From Thereva unica (lineage: Eukaryota; Arthropoda; Insecta; Diptera; Therevidae), in the NCBI GenBank assembly GCA_949987705.1, contig OX465283.1, positions 158,983,850 through 159,047,849 of the forward strand: a stretch of 64,000 bases of DNA. Direction: 5' to 3'. The position numbers and the translations under genes are program-made. Positions 45,426 to 56,189 of the stretch are shown here, piece after piece; the stretch's first letter is position 1, and every line of letters starts with the position of its first letter. The notes beneath the pieces were generated by a model that saw only the letters and a list, made by a program, of their open reading frames with translations, did no database searches and was not told the origin of the DNA.

Positions 45426-45789
45426 CTTGTCTCAATTCTCCGCCACGTAAGTAGATTCGTAAAGAAAAGCTTCATCCTTCTATTCCTTTAAAAATCCAAA
45501 TCATCTGCTCATTTATATTCTCAGTCAGTCTAACTGCGTCTCTTGTCATGGTTAGATGGGGAGTGTTGATGCCCGTAAAGCAATGTGCGTGATATTCTTT
45601 TTTATCCATATACGAAATGTTAATGTGTATGGAGTTGTCATTTCCCCTCCCGGCCTGCGTGTAAAATTCCCAATAGTTTTGGCGCGGGCCATATTATGGA
45701 TTTCGGGGTTTTCATTTTACACATGGCAGAATGACGGTAAAGTTATCAAATTACCCCAAATCTTGGATGAATGAACTAGGTTGATATGT

Positions 45790-45960
45790 AGAACCTTCCA
45801 CAGCCAGATAAGAGCTTTCAGAGCCATAAACGAAACCATACAATATCCAAGAATTGAAACGCAGGGTTTATCACCTATTTATGCATCCCGTAGATTCTCC
45901 ATAACCTGTCCGATCGTTCACCGTTAACTCATTCGAGTTAACCTAACTAAGTATGTATTA
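45790..45960 (+). pseudogene. Jockey/CR1-type LINE C-terminal fragment
   Basis: On the + strand the stretch after AACCTTCCACAGCC encodes ELKRRVYHLFMHPVDS before a stop, resembling ELKRKVHRHLLMHPPDP at the end of the 51-55 kb element. Divergence is high and only the last 60 or so residues and part of the 3' UTR remain. Confidence 0.5.
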
Positions 45961-47024
45961 GACATTGCACAATGGCATATAAGATATGAGGTACTGGTGA
46001 AGTACTGGTACTTGCTGAAGAAATGAGGTACTGTTTCAATTCTTAGCTTTGAGTTTAACATAAAAAATACCTTGTCGCATATTCTGCATTCTGAAGAATC
46101 CTTTCAGCCAGTCGCTATATAGTGCGGAGTAATTTTCAAATTCTCATCAGCTATTGATCCACAGGAGCTATTTAAGTTTTCATTAACTCATGCAACGAAT
46201 GACATCTAGATCAGATCAATGACAAATCTGGACCTACTCTATCCACCAAACATATAGCACGCACCGTCGTAGAGGCCAGCTTACTCCAAAAAAATGCTTA
46301 ATTCAAACAACAAGTAGAAGCGCATTTGTTTTCCCAGAATCAACACTATTAACTATATATAATATTATGCATCCAACTATATTTATCCATCGTAATTCTC
46401 AAAAATTTATTTTCATTTTCTTTTTTTCTAATATTTCGTCATAGAAATTTCCATTTTGATAACAAAAGTAGTTTCTATCTCGTACTACAAAATGAACACA
46501 CTGATAACTGATAGCGCGATATCGGATTTACACAATGTAAATTGTCAATAACAAAATCGTGATAAATAAAATAATAGAGAGCGCGAAATGCATCACAAAT
46601 TTACTGCACGGGGAATGCAAAACATATCTCGCAGTCAAATTTGATTATTTCGATTTTGTTTTCAGTAATTATTGTCAACATCAAAACGTGAAAATTCATA
46701 ACATTTTTAAATAAATAATGTAATATTAGTTTCGTGCTTTATATACGGATTGAAGTTATTAGAATTCTTGTACGTTTGTGAAATGTAAAGAAATGATGTT
46801 CCTTTTTTTCAACACCATACACATTAATGGTTTAATATACAATTGAGTTAGAGAGAGGATTAAATTATGAGTTTATCAATTCATTCCACGGATACATTGA
46901 AATTCAGTTACTGACTTGGTAGAATGATTTATTGGTAGACTGATCACATTTTATAAAAGGCAAAGTATTCAAAGAAATCTCGAATTTGGGCTACCTTCTT
47001 TCATTCCATTTTTTTTATTTGGTG
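45961..47024. other. foxo intron, no recognised feature
   Basis: No gene or repeat is supported. Confidence 0.45.
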
Positions 47025-47260
47025 AAAGCAAGCTAGGAATCACCCTGTTATGTCGTTCAGGCCTACAAATAAGCTTAGTTTGAAGAATAGAGAAGAACCC
47101 TAAGCTGTTCCGAGGTCCGTCATGCTCGTGGTGATATCGATGATTTTTACATTACTTAACTCTAAGAGGTTGTGCGAGTTTAGAAATACTAACTACGGAA
47201 TGTTGTTAAAGAGAATTGCAGGGTATGAGAGTTAACTCAGCGGAATAGTGGTTTTCGAAA
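47025..47260 (-). pseudogene. Jockey/CR1-type LINE 3' fragment
   Basis: GGTTGTGCGAGTTTAGAAAT and neighbouring bases match the minus-strand copy at 1690-1800 (GGTGTTGTACGAGTTCGGGA). The ATGTCGTTCAGGCC word near 47050 matches ATGTCGTTCAAGCC at 1607. It is a decayed end of the same LINE family. Confidence 0.5.
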
Positions 47261-47967
47261 AATGGGCCATCAATGATTAGTGTTAAAATGACGTTTTGTA
47301 CTCTGTCAGGCCGCTATGGTGGTTTTGTAGGACCCAAACTCCGAGTCCGGAGGAAAACTTCCCTTTCCCATTAAACCATTTATTCGGGCTGGATTTTATA
47401 GATTTGGTGGAGTGAGGACGCAGCAAAAGCAGACTCACTTGATTAACTTTAGTAACACATATAGCAATAGAGTTCACCCTGCTACTCCTACTGAAGAATC
47501 ATGCTCTACTTACTACTTTACTTGACATCAGACATGAGCCGCGTAAACAAAACGTTGCGCTCACTGGTAACCCACTTGAACCATTCACCTTCGACTTGCT
47601 TACACTCGTTCAGCTTCAAAAACGTGACATTGAGTTAAAACCTCTACAAGAGCACACCAGCAATGACTCACGTGTAAAAGTACCATTACCAACTACCTAC
47701 CATTCATCTCTCATCGGGTTTGGAGTGGAATTACTTCAGGCATTCTTGGGTCTTGCATATACACTTCCCTACGTAGCATAGAGCTGAACTCCGAAAATAG
47801 CCTGCCTGACCCTGGTATTCGTGATACAAGACAAGCCGTTACCAAGAAATGAATTTGACCATAGATCAAATTGATGTCTCGATAGTGCATTTGTTGCCAA
47901 AAGTCCAAAGATTCGAGGCATAACAAATCTTCCTTTGATGCTCCATCGCTGAATCTCTATATACATA
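47261..47967. other. foxo intron, no recognised feature
   Basis: Frames at 47596-47781 (plus) and 47711-47966 (minus) show no family motif I can support. Confidence 0.4.
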
Positions 47968-48205
47968 TCTTAACGACAGTAGACAGTTTGAAAAGGTGGC
48001 CTGAAGCATACCCATTTACGGATATTTCCGCAGAATATTATGCAGAACATAAATTAACACTTCCACGACAACCCTTTCAAAAAGATGCCCTAGAGAACGC
48101 CAACTACGTCTTCATACAAGCCTGTCGTGCTCGAAAACCTTTCGAACTCCTGCTCATACCAAGTTATGTAACGATTACGAAAACAGTGTTTGTCAGCTTG
48201 AGAGC
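47968..48205 (+). pseudogene. Gypsy-type LTR retrotransposon integrase fragment
   Basis: The stretch reads LTTVDSLKRWPEAYPFTDISAE, the integrase catalytic-core phrase D(R/S)..RWPEA.P..D..AE of Gypsy/Ty3 elements. A later LTLPRQPFQ and a basic stretch resemble nothing specific. Only about 240 bases remain, without LTRs, protease, RT or RNase H nearby. It is a decayed fragment. Confidence 0.55.
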
Positions 48206-48479
48206 AAGAATCTGACATAGTCAGAATCAGTAAGTGCATTGTAATGCAGGTAGGGATCTAAGGGGCATTCTTCGCTTAAATACATTTGAGCACTATTGAC
48301 CACTGCAAATGTCAGCTTTAACACATTTAAGTGTTTAAAAAGTGTCTACAATGCTAATCAAATGGGTGACGTCATAATAAAACACTTTAAGTGTTTTGAA
48401 ATAAAACACTTTTAAAAGCTCAGATTCACAGTGACTAAACTCACCATACCTTGTAACCCATTTGGCACCCAAGGTATTA
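48206..48479. other. foxo intron with AAGTGTTTT palindromes
   Basis: AAAACACTTTAAGTGTTTTG and related words at 48300-48415 form small palindromes. No gene. Confidence 0.4.
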
Positions 48480-49360
48480 CTTCGGGTGGGCGTCAGCAAC
48501 ATGACACTTTACGTGTCAGTCTGGAAGTATACTCTCAATAATTGTGCCGGGAGTCATGCTTCCGAAATCCTTCTCCAACGCGCCTCGCTCGGCGTAACCC
48601 ATGGTACATTCGAAGGATGTATGGTTGACGTCGTCCGAAGCGGAATTCTTGGAAGGGCAAGCAGCATTCGCCTCTTCAACATTTTTTTTTGAGGTGCGTA
48701 CGGAAAAAAATGTGCTCTGGGTCAGGTAGTAATCCACCTTGCCGAACTCCCGGGTCACCCAGGCGTTCAGCTGGCCGATCAGGCGGGCCCTTACCAGACC
48801 TCCATGGTATTGGCCCTGGCTACTCTCTCTGCTTCGCGTTTACCCAGTCTGATCTTCTCTGTGGACGTACTGTCTTTCCTGGGATACTACATATGTCGTT
48901 CAGAATGACTCAAAGAGTCCTTCTTCGTTGCACTGCATCCCCAGAAGCCCGTTGCCGTAGAAGCCCGTCGGAGGAAATAATCCAAATGTCGGGTCCCAGA
49001 ATGGAGCCCTGCGCTTCCCAAATGTTATCTCTTTCCTTCGCAAGCCATCGTTAGTATCGTACGTTATGAATCGTTCTTTCAGATAATCCCCCAGTATTCT
49101 TTACAGATAGAGAGGTTGCCCGAATTCGCGTTCCATCACGCGAAACACCCTGACCCACCTCACAGAGTTGAAGACGATCTTCACGTGCAGAGTAACCAGT
49201 AGCTACACGTTACTCGAACGATGATTTCCCGGCTCCGTCGCACTGGCCGCTTCCGCTGTCTCCTGGACGCCTGGCGCCTATGGTGGAGTGACTCGGTCGG
49301 AAGCCGTATTACCGGGCAGAGACGTCTCCTACTTCTCGTACGGCCTCGTTGACTCCTAAT
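48480..49360 (-). pseudogene. R1-clade LINE relic (RT to C-terminus)
   Basis: On the minus strand, in order: a GFRPSHSTIGA segment near 49300, then GSILGPDIWIISSDGLLR near 48990 (the AQGSxLGPxLWN..YD.LL motif of R1-type RT), then EFGKVDYYLTQ near 48735, and a C-terminal ACPSKNSASDDVNHTSFEC near 48630 (Cys-His knuckle; the middle Cys is Lys-Asn here). The YADD region is deleted, and the frame is broken. R1-clade LINEs often target rDNA, but here the copy is simply intronic debris. Confidence 0.7.
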
Positions 49361-50559
49361 TACTGCCCAAAAACTCTAGCAAATTTGCGCGATGAGAAGT
49401 AGTTTAACTCTGCATGTGCCTTCTTCCTTCTGCGTACTTACTCCCATTACGGACGTGTGATTTTTGTTCTTCTGAAAATTGTTGGCTAAAATCTGACGAG
49501 TTTTAACAAACATGCAAAATGCAATTTTTGTTTTCATACTTCACGTGGATGTTCTCATTTCAAAACCCAATCTCTAAATTGCCTCAATACGAAACTTGGT
49601 ATACACCCTATGATAAAAAAAAATCTCGGCTAAATTCGACGAATTTCTTTATTAAAAAAAGCCGCCAGACAAACACCTTGTCGCTAAATACGGATTCTTG
49701 TATAGCAAACCAAGGTTAGATCTAAACTCATATGGAGAAGGAATAAACAGTTTAGCACATCAGTTTGACCCAACCAAATAAGCAAGGTTGTTATTTTCTA
49801 CTATTAGTTTTGGGTTCCTTAATTTTAGTATAAGAAGTATGGTTTGCCTTGTCCCATCTTCTACATATTGGCTTATCCCCCCCAAAACCCAATAGTATAC
49901 GCCAGGTAAAGTAAATACCAACAACAAAATTTCGCACAAAGGTAAAAATCAATCAAAAAAATCTTTCTGCGTTTTAATTCCGTGCATATCGCAGCACGTG
50001 TAAATGTGTAATTTTAAAACTCCTTTGTTGGTAATTGAAGAAAGGAAAATCGATGGCGGTGGAAACCTTATTATCAACCGCCAGTGTATTCGCCGAGAAT
50101 GATAACATTGAATTGAGTGGATTTAAAATCGAAATGAATTAAATCAAAATCTAAAAAAATATACCGGGGCATAATACAGTTGCCATAGTTGCGCGGCTTT
50201 GAAGTTTTACAAGGATGTAGGGTTTTATTAGGAGTTTATTCTTTATTTTTCTGAATGCGGCATTTTTAAATACTTGGGTTTGGTATAAGAAATGGTGGTT
50301 TCTATATTCACCACAAAAATTCAAATTTATACACCAGTTTTGGTGTTAAGGACGCTTTAAGTAGTAATGGGCTTCTACAGTGGTTATATTAAGCTAAAAG
50401 AAAGAAATAATTCTAATGGTAAGAAGAGAGAATGGTTATATAGGGTAGTTTCGATGATAAACTCGAAGTGTGGGAGCAAAACTTTCTTCTTCAAAGTAAA
50501 ATAAACCTAACACAAGAAAAAGCAACGAAGACAACCGAAGTACAGACAACTAACTATAC
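49361..50559. other. foxo intron, no recognised feature
   Basis: No gene or repeat is supported. Confidence 0.45.
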
Positions 50560-50810
50560 GTCAGAACCTACAATAGAAGACGTTGCTAGAGTCAGATGAT
50601 ATACCCATAGAAACCTTAAAAAATTGTGGGGACAAGTTAAGCCATATATTACATAGTCTCATTCGTAAACTATGGAGAAGCAGGAAGATGCCAGAAGAAT
50701 GACTTTTAGGCACAATTGTCCCAGTCAATGAAAAAGGTACAGACCAATGACGTTGTTCAGCACAGCTTACAAAGTATTTTCACTGTTGGAAATTTTGGCT
50801 CTCGTACGTT
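50560..50810 (+). pseudogene. Second RTE-type lineage, RT N-terminal fragment
   Basis: The translation IPIETLKNCGDKLSHILHSL, then IRKLWRSRKMPEE, GTIVPVNEKG and SAQLTKYF tracks the pre-palm block of RTE-like RTs (LP.ELLK.GG..L...LH.L...IW...K.P..W..G.I.PI.KKG). It differs clearly from the intact RTE nearby, so it is another family. Stops interrupt it and it ends against the Jockey/CR1 element. Confidence 0.6.
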
Positions 50811-52048
50811 GTGAATACTTGGGCGAACCCCGCCTGGTACCAAACTGGCTGCCACCTTAACCTTGGATCGGTATACCGTCCAACAGACGGGCTTTTCTAG
50901 CGGCAATCCTATTCACGGCTTCTCCAATTTCTGCCTTCCTTACGGGATAGGATGTCTTCGGATGTCTCCGCCATCTATGTTTACCATAAGCAGGCTGTCC
51001 ATTTTCCCCCGCGTTCTGGGAAAAGGGTATATACGATATTTTGCAACATTATAGTGCAGATCGTTGGGGACCGCTTTCCCTTAATCGACGACATCACTAC
51101 CCTGCCCGGGGGGGGGTTTACTTTCAGCTTCAACGCTCTTCAATTTCGTTGTTCCACCATAAGTTTGAACACATCAACCAAAGCATCCATGGTTCCGGTG
51201 AATCTGGTCTAGTTGCTCTGGATATCTCCAAGGCCTTTGACAGAGTATGGCATCCCGCTCTGCTGTCGAAACTCCTAGCTGTTGGTATTGACTCAGTTCT
51301 AAGGAACTGGATTGAGAGCTTTCTTTCTGGCCGTTCAATCAAGGTAGTATTGGATGGCGTTGAATCCAACCCTACCTCCATCTCGGCCGGCGTCCCCCAA
51401 GGGGCGATCCTCTCACCTACTCTCTTTCTTATATTCATTAATGATCTGCTCTCAATCCCCTCAAATCCACTTCATAGTTTTGCCGATGACGGTACTCTGA
51501 GTTACTCCTACCCCTCCGACAACATAGGACAAGCAAGTGCCAGACCTTGTCTCGTAGAACGTGAACTCATGTCCCACTCTCTTAACGCCGACATTCAACT
51601 CATTCTTGATTGGGGCCGCAAGAATCGTGTCGAGTTCAATGAAACCAAAACCAAGTACTGTCTATTCTCCACTAAAACCTGCACCAACTTTCCCTCCATT
51701 TCAGTGGGCGAGGATAATATTGCAGCTGACCCATTTCTTAACATCCTCGGCGTGACTTTATCCAACGATCTGCATTGGAATAATCACATACTCCAAGTCA
51801 CCAAACAAGCGTATCAATGCCTTGGCTTCCTCAAGAGATGCAAGTTCCTTCTTCATCCAGCTGCCTTGGCTACAATCTACAATTCCTACATTCGGCCTCG
51901 CCTTGAATACAACTCGTATATCTGGGCGGGCGCCCCTAAAACCACCCTGGCTTGGCTAGAAAAGGTGCAAAACCGCGCCATCAAACTCATTGGCGATAGC
52001 ACGCTTTGCTCCTCCATCGATCCTTTAAGCCACCGTAGGAATGTAGCA

Positions 52049-55000
52049 TGGCGAGCTCTCTGCGCCACAAAACAGAGTTTTAAGTCGGTTGGGCTGAGGG
52101 TTAGCAACCCGCTCCCATAAAAAACACCATTGCTACGAATCGGCAAACAATGCCTCGGAACCGGATGGACAACACGACGACGACCTTTGCTTTTCGAACA
52201 AGGACACGAATCGGATCATGGAATGTGAGAACAATGCTTGCTGAGGGACGGCTGGATGAAGTCCTCAACGAGATGAATCGATATAAAATCAAGATCATGG
52301 GACTTAGCGAGACCAGATGGCCCGATGCGGGGGAACATATCTGCCCAAATGGTGAGTCCTTCTTATATTCTGGGAGAAATGAAACTGAAAGCCGTAGGAG
52401 TGGCGTTGGCGTAATACTCACCAAAGAAGCCAGGTCCAGCCTCATTAGCTGGTCACCAGTTTCTGAGAGGATTATTACCGTGCGCCTGCGTACCAGGCTA
52501 AGAAGTACTACGGTAGTCCAATGCTATGCTCCAACTGAAGACGCAGAAGATGACATCAAAGACGAGTTCTATATGCGACTGAATGAGGTTTTTCGCTCTA
52601 TTCCAAGGGGAGACATCATTGTATTAATGGGTGACTTAAACGCACAAATCGGCCGCGACAACACCGGTCTTGAACAAACAATTGGAAAACAAGGTCTAAG
52701 CCAAGTTACCAATAACAATGGTGAGCTTTTCGTTGACTTTTGTAGTTCCCATCAACTAATGGTAGGTGGAACTTACTTTTGCCACAAGAAGATACACAAA
52801 GAGACCTGGGTATCACCCGATGGTAGAACGAGAAATCAGATAGATCACGTGGCCGTCAGCCGCAGATGGAGAACCATTCTGGAGGATGTCAGGAGCTTCA
52901 GGGGAGCGGACACTGGAAGCGACCACCATTTGGTAGTAGCAACTATTCGCCTTAGAATCGCTGCAATCAGAAACGTTCAACGCGATGTTATAAACCGTAG
53001 ACGGTTTAACGTTGACCTTCTGCAGGAGACCGCTAAAAAGCGAGAATTTGCTGGAAACCTGCAGCAAATATTAAACCAGCAAACCGTTTCTGACGACACA
53101 AATATTGAAGAGCTGTGGAGTAGAACAAAGGGCGCTATATTGACGGCTGCGGAAACGAGCGTCGGTTATGTCCAGAGTAACATGCAACATTGGATCTCGG
53201 ACACTACCTGGCAAAAAATAGAACGCAGGAGGGCCCTCAAAAATAACGTAAACTCTACAAGCGACCCGGAAAGACGTCACCAACTTGAACGGGAATATTC
53301 CCAATTACACCGGGAAGTAAAGAGAAGTGTGCGGCGTGATAAAAGGCAGCAGATAAATGAGCTCGCAGAAAAAGCGGAAAACGCGGCAAACACAGGCAAC
53401 AGTAAAGTGCTGTACCAAATTACTAAACAGCTCTCGGGAAAGCACTCTACTAAAAAGCATGCCGTAAAGAGTGCGGATGGGAGGCTGCTGTGCAGCGACG
53501 AGGAGCAACTCCAAAGATGGAGAGATTACTTCTTCGCCGCCCTGAATGGTTCACTTGCACAGGAACCTCAGGAAAACAGCAACAATGCACAGCCGATAAG
53601 AATCAACACCCGGGCCCCATCCAAGACGGAAATAGTAACCGCAATTCATGCGATGGCCAATGGTAAAGCAGCTGGAAAAGATGGCATCCCGGCAGAATTG
53701 TTGAAAGCCGATTCAAGCCTCATAGCAGATGCGCTTCAGCCAATCCTGGAAATAGCATGGAACACCTGTACCTTTCCGGAGGATTGGACGGAAGGTATCA
53801 TAGTCAAAATACCCAAAAAGGGGGACCTAACAATATGCGACAACTGGAGAGGCATCTGTCTATTATCTACTGTGGGTAAAATCTTGTCCCACGTTATATT
53901 ATCAAGGATAAGAGAGGCAGTAGACCGAACGCTTAGAAGGCAGCAGGCCGGATTCAGGAAGGGCCGCTCATGTATAGACCATATTAACACCTTGAGAATC
54001 ATAGTGGAGCAGTCTACTGAATTCCGATCCCCCCTTTACCTAGCTTTCGTAGATTATGAGAAAGCGTTCGACTCGGTTAATAGGAGCTTTATATGGCAGG
54101 CATTACGGCGACGTGGACTGCCTGATAAAATAATAGAATTGATAAAAGCCCTTTACAACAATTCCAAATGCAGAGTTCTCCATAATGGAAAATTATCCGA
54201 CAGCTTCGAGGTGAATTCAGGAGTACGACAAGGATGTCTACTTTCGCCATTACTATTTCTTATAGTAATAAATGACATCCTTGTCGACGCTCTAGATAAT
54301 AGAACAGGCGGCATACAATGGGGTTTGCTAGACCGCCTTAAGGACCTCGACTACGCGGATGATATCTGTTTGCTGGCCCACAGACATCAGGAGCTAAAAA
54401 ACATGTTAAACAATTTGGCAACAGAAAGTAGTCTAGCAGGCTTAAGGCTGAATCCGAACAAAACCAAAGAAATGCGGATAAATGCAAACACACTTGAACG
54501 AACTGCGCTGAATAACCGTGACGTGGAACTGGTAGATAAATTCTGCTACCTCGGTAGCATTATTACCGAAAATGGCGGTACAGAAGAAGACGTCAGTTCC
54601 AGAATAAATAAAGCACGAGGCGCATATGCATGCCTGTTCCGCATATGGAGATCAACGGAGATCTCAACTAACACCAAATTGCGGCTGTTCAACTCCAACG
54701 TTAAGGCAGTTCTTTTGTACGGTTGCGAAACATGGAAAGTCACCCAATTCATCACAGGGCGCCTACAAGTCTTCATCAACAGATGCCTGCGTCGTATCCT
54801 AAAAATCCGCTGGCCAGATAGAATTTCAAATGAAGAGCTATGGCGCCGTGCCGGCCAAGAAAGGATAGACGACCAAATCAGGCGAAGGAAATGGAATTGG
54901 GTTGGCCACACCTTGCGACGCGATAACGAAAACCTAGCCAAACAGGCCCTTGACTGGAACCCGCAAGGATCCCGTCGAGTTGGAAGACCTAGAACAACGT

Positions 55001-55150
55001 GGAGGAGGACCCTACTAGCAGAGGCCGCAACAACTGGGAGATCCTGGTCAGAGCTGAGAGCTGTCGCGCAAAACAGAGTCCGCTGGAGGGCAACTGTTTC
55101 CGCCCTATGTCCCATGAGGGATTAAAGGGGCACAAAGAAAGAAAGAAAGA
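52049..55150 (+). mobile_element. Full-length RTE-type retrotransposon with 12-bp target duplication
   Basis: The 3102-bp element is flanked by AGGAATGTAGCA at 52037-52048 and 55151-55162. It has a 101-bp 5' UTR (GGTTAGCAACCCGCTCCC inside), one ORF of 991 codons, and a very short 3' end of (AAAG)n. A single ORF with an APE endonuclease and RT, no separate ORF1, and a microsatellite tail are the marks of RTE-clade LINEs. It is in the same orientation as foxo. The intact frame and perfect duplication indicate a recent insertion. Other copies of its family lie at 12000-12515 and 35320-35410. Confidence 0.95.
52150..55125 (+). CDS. RTE-type ORF2 protein: APE endonuclease and reverse transcriptase
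   Basis: The 991-residue protein would nick target DNA and copy its own RNA onto the free 3' end (target-primed reverse transcription), acting in the nucleus. APE endonuclease (about 20-265): GSWNVRT at 22-28, GLSETRW at 51-57 with the catalytic Glu, GDLNAQIGRD at 161-170, NQIDHVAVSR at 229-238, and SDHH at 257-260, all residues expected for activity. A basic linker follows. RT (about 500-790): AGKDGIPAELL near 508-518, FVDYEKAFDSV at 633-643, GVRQGCLLSPLLF at 691-703 and YADD at 745-748. The C-terminal tail (about 880-991) has RRKWNWVGHTLRR and GRPRTTWRR, usual for RTE. The start is the first ATG after the short 5' UTR; ATG codons soon after (residue 6) are possible too. No stop or frameshift is seen, so it may be functional. 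Confidence 0.95.
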   Translation: MPRNRMDNTTTTFAFRTRTRIGSWNVRTMLAEGRLDEVLNEMNRYKIKIMGLSETRWPDAGEHICPNGESFLYSGRNETESRRSGVGVILTKEARSSLISWSPVSERIITVRLRTRLRSTTVVQCYAPTEDAEDDIKDEFYMRLNEVFRSIPRGDIIVLMGDLNAQIGRDNTGLEQTIGKQGLSQVTNNNGELFVDFCSSHQLMVGGTYFCHKKIHKETWVSPDGRTRNQIDHVAVSRRWRTILEDVRSFRGADTGSDHHLVVATIRLRIAAIRNVQRDVINRRRFNVDLLQETAKKREFAGNLQQILNQQTVSDDTNIEELWSRTKGAILTAAETSVGYVQSNMQHWISDTTWQKIERRRALKNNVNSTSDPERRHQLEREYSQLHREVKRSVRRDKRQQINELAEKAENAANTGNSKVLYQITKQLSGKHSTKKHAVKSADGRLLCSDEEQLQRWRDYFFAALNGSLAQEPQENSNNAQPIRINTRAPSKTEIVTAIHAMANGKAAGKDGIPAELLKADSSLIADALQPILEIAWNTCTFPEDWTEGIIVKIPKKGDLTICDNWRGICLLSTVGKILSHVILSRIREAVDRTLRRQQAGFRKGRSCIDHINTLRIIVEQSTEFRSPLYLAFVDYEKAFDSVNRSFIWQALRRRGLPDKIIELIKALYNNSKCRVLHNGKLSDSFEVNSGVRQGCLLSPLLFLIVINDILVDALDNRTGGIQWGLLDRLKDLDYADDICLLAHRHQELKNMLNNLATESSLAGLRLNPNKTKEMRINANTLERTALNNRDVELVDKFCYLGSIITENGGTEEDVSSRINKARGAYACLFRIWRSTEISTNTKLRLFNSNVKAVLLYGCETWKVTQFITGRLQVFINRCLRRILKIRWPDRISNEELWRRAGQERIDDQIRRRKWNWVGHTLRRDNENLAKQALDWNPQGSRRVGRPRTTWRRTLLAEAATTGRSWSELRAVAQNRVRWRATVSALCPMRD

Positions 55151-55565
55151 AGGAATGTAGCAGCGCTCAGCAAGTTTTACCGCTACTACAATAGCGACTG
55201 CTCCACTGAAATCAAAAACCTCCTGCCTTCACGGCAATTTTTTTCCCGCAACACAAGACTAGCCAACTCGGCTCACCCCTTCACCCTGCAGCCCTCCCCT
55301 TCACGCACATTACGTTTTAGCAGTTCGTTTATTAATAGAACAACTCGATTGTGGAACTGTCTCCCGCAGTCGGTATTTCCGAACTCATATAACATCTCAG
55401 AGCTCAAACGCAAGGTTCATCGACATCTACTCATGCACCCTCCAGACCCCTAACCTATCCTATTTCATCTTTCCTTCAGATCAAGCTTACTACTATACAT
55501 TGCACCATGACTTGAACGACATGACGGACTAGCAGTACAAAGGGTGACTCCTAAGCTTCATCTTA

Positions 55566-56165
55566 TCACAAAAAAAAAGTTCTGTGGACGTCTTCGCAGT
55601 TTTTAGCGCTAAAGCATAGAGGCATCACATGCCTATTTTATCGCCACGGTATGCGTACGGCGCTTTCGTTTGCGCATCCTGTCTGTTCTGCCTTCATCTA
55701 ACTTGTTCTAGACCCATCCCGTGCCCATGGCGTAGTTTCGCTGCTTACCTTCGTTTCTTCTTCCCGTACGGAAAGTTATGGCGTGGCGGTCGCTGTGCGT
55801 ATACACCATACTTACCCGCCATTGAAGGTCTCTAGAGGTGTGGTCGTGTTTTCCCGCTTTTCTTCGCCTGCCAGAAGCCTGGGTAACAATCCCCAGGTAT
55901 TCGGTAATGGTTGGTATGTGGTTTGTATGTGTTATATGTGTGGTCTAATCGTACCGAATCGTACACCTCAAGACGCTAAAGGACCGAAGAAGATGACCTT
56001 TTCGGAACGGGTCTAGTGAAAGATTGGATTTTCCCTGGTGAAGCCGTTTCTTTTATAGCTGGAAAGCTCGTCGGGGTAGGAAGCTTTAAAGCTTGGAAGT
56101 GAAGATTTCAAAGAGAGAATCACTTCTCTTTGGTGTGGTTGCTAAATATTTATTTTTTAAAGCAT
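55566..56165 (+). repeat. Second copy of the LTR-like element, single minisatellite unit
   Basis: From about 55880 (CCAGGTATTCGGTA) to 56165 it follows the 13.8-15.2 kb element: GGTTGGTATGTGG, TCTAATCGTACCGAATCGTA, GGTGAAGCCGTTTCTTTTAT and AGCTCGTCGGGGTAGG all have counterparts. Where the other copy has about ten 79/70-bp units, this one has a single diverged unit (GAATCGTACACCTCAAGACG). Left part 55566-55880 is CpG-containing and unmatched. It is inserted in, or follows, the LINE 3' end at 55565. No coding. Confidence 0.6.
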
Positions 56166-56189
56166 TTTGGGAGAAGGATTATTAATAAT

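Larger units (their letters stand above)
51041..55453 (+). pseudogene. Jockey/CR1 RT gene interrupted by a nested RTE
   Basis: The first part (to 52048) encodes GLVALDISKAFDRVWHPALL (palm Asp), SAGVPQGAILSPTLFLIFIN and HSFADDGTLSY (catalytic FADD), then LGVTLSNDLHWNNHI and VQNRAIKLIGD. The second part (55163-55453) continues NVAALSKFYRYY, then FSRNTRLANSAHPFTLQP and RKVHRHLLMHPPDP before the stop. The insertion plus one target-duplication copy is 3114 bases, a multiple of three, and both parts are in one frame with no stops. The interrupted gene was therefore open when hit. Lacking the N-terminal region it was probably already 5'-truncated. Confidence 0.85.
50811..55500 (+). mobile_element. 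Jockey/CR1-type LINE, split by an RTE insertion
   Basis: The element runs from about 50811 (start not sharp) to 52036 and resumes from 55163 to about 55565, with 3' UTR after the stop at 55451-55453. The RTE at 52049-55150 sits in it, flanked by a 12-bp duplication of its sequence. Relatives of this family occur here at 1560-2210, 45790-45960, 47025-47260 and 61900-62700, so it is a repeated family. The RT begins only near 51195, so the 5' portion with endonuclease is missing. Confidence 0.85.

Noticed and set aside
54546..55115. 189-codon minus-strand frame
   Set aside because: It lies entirely antisense to the intact RTE coding sequence and has no motif of its own.
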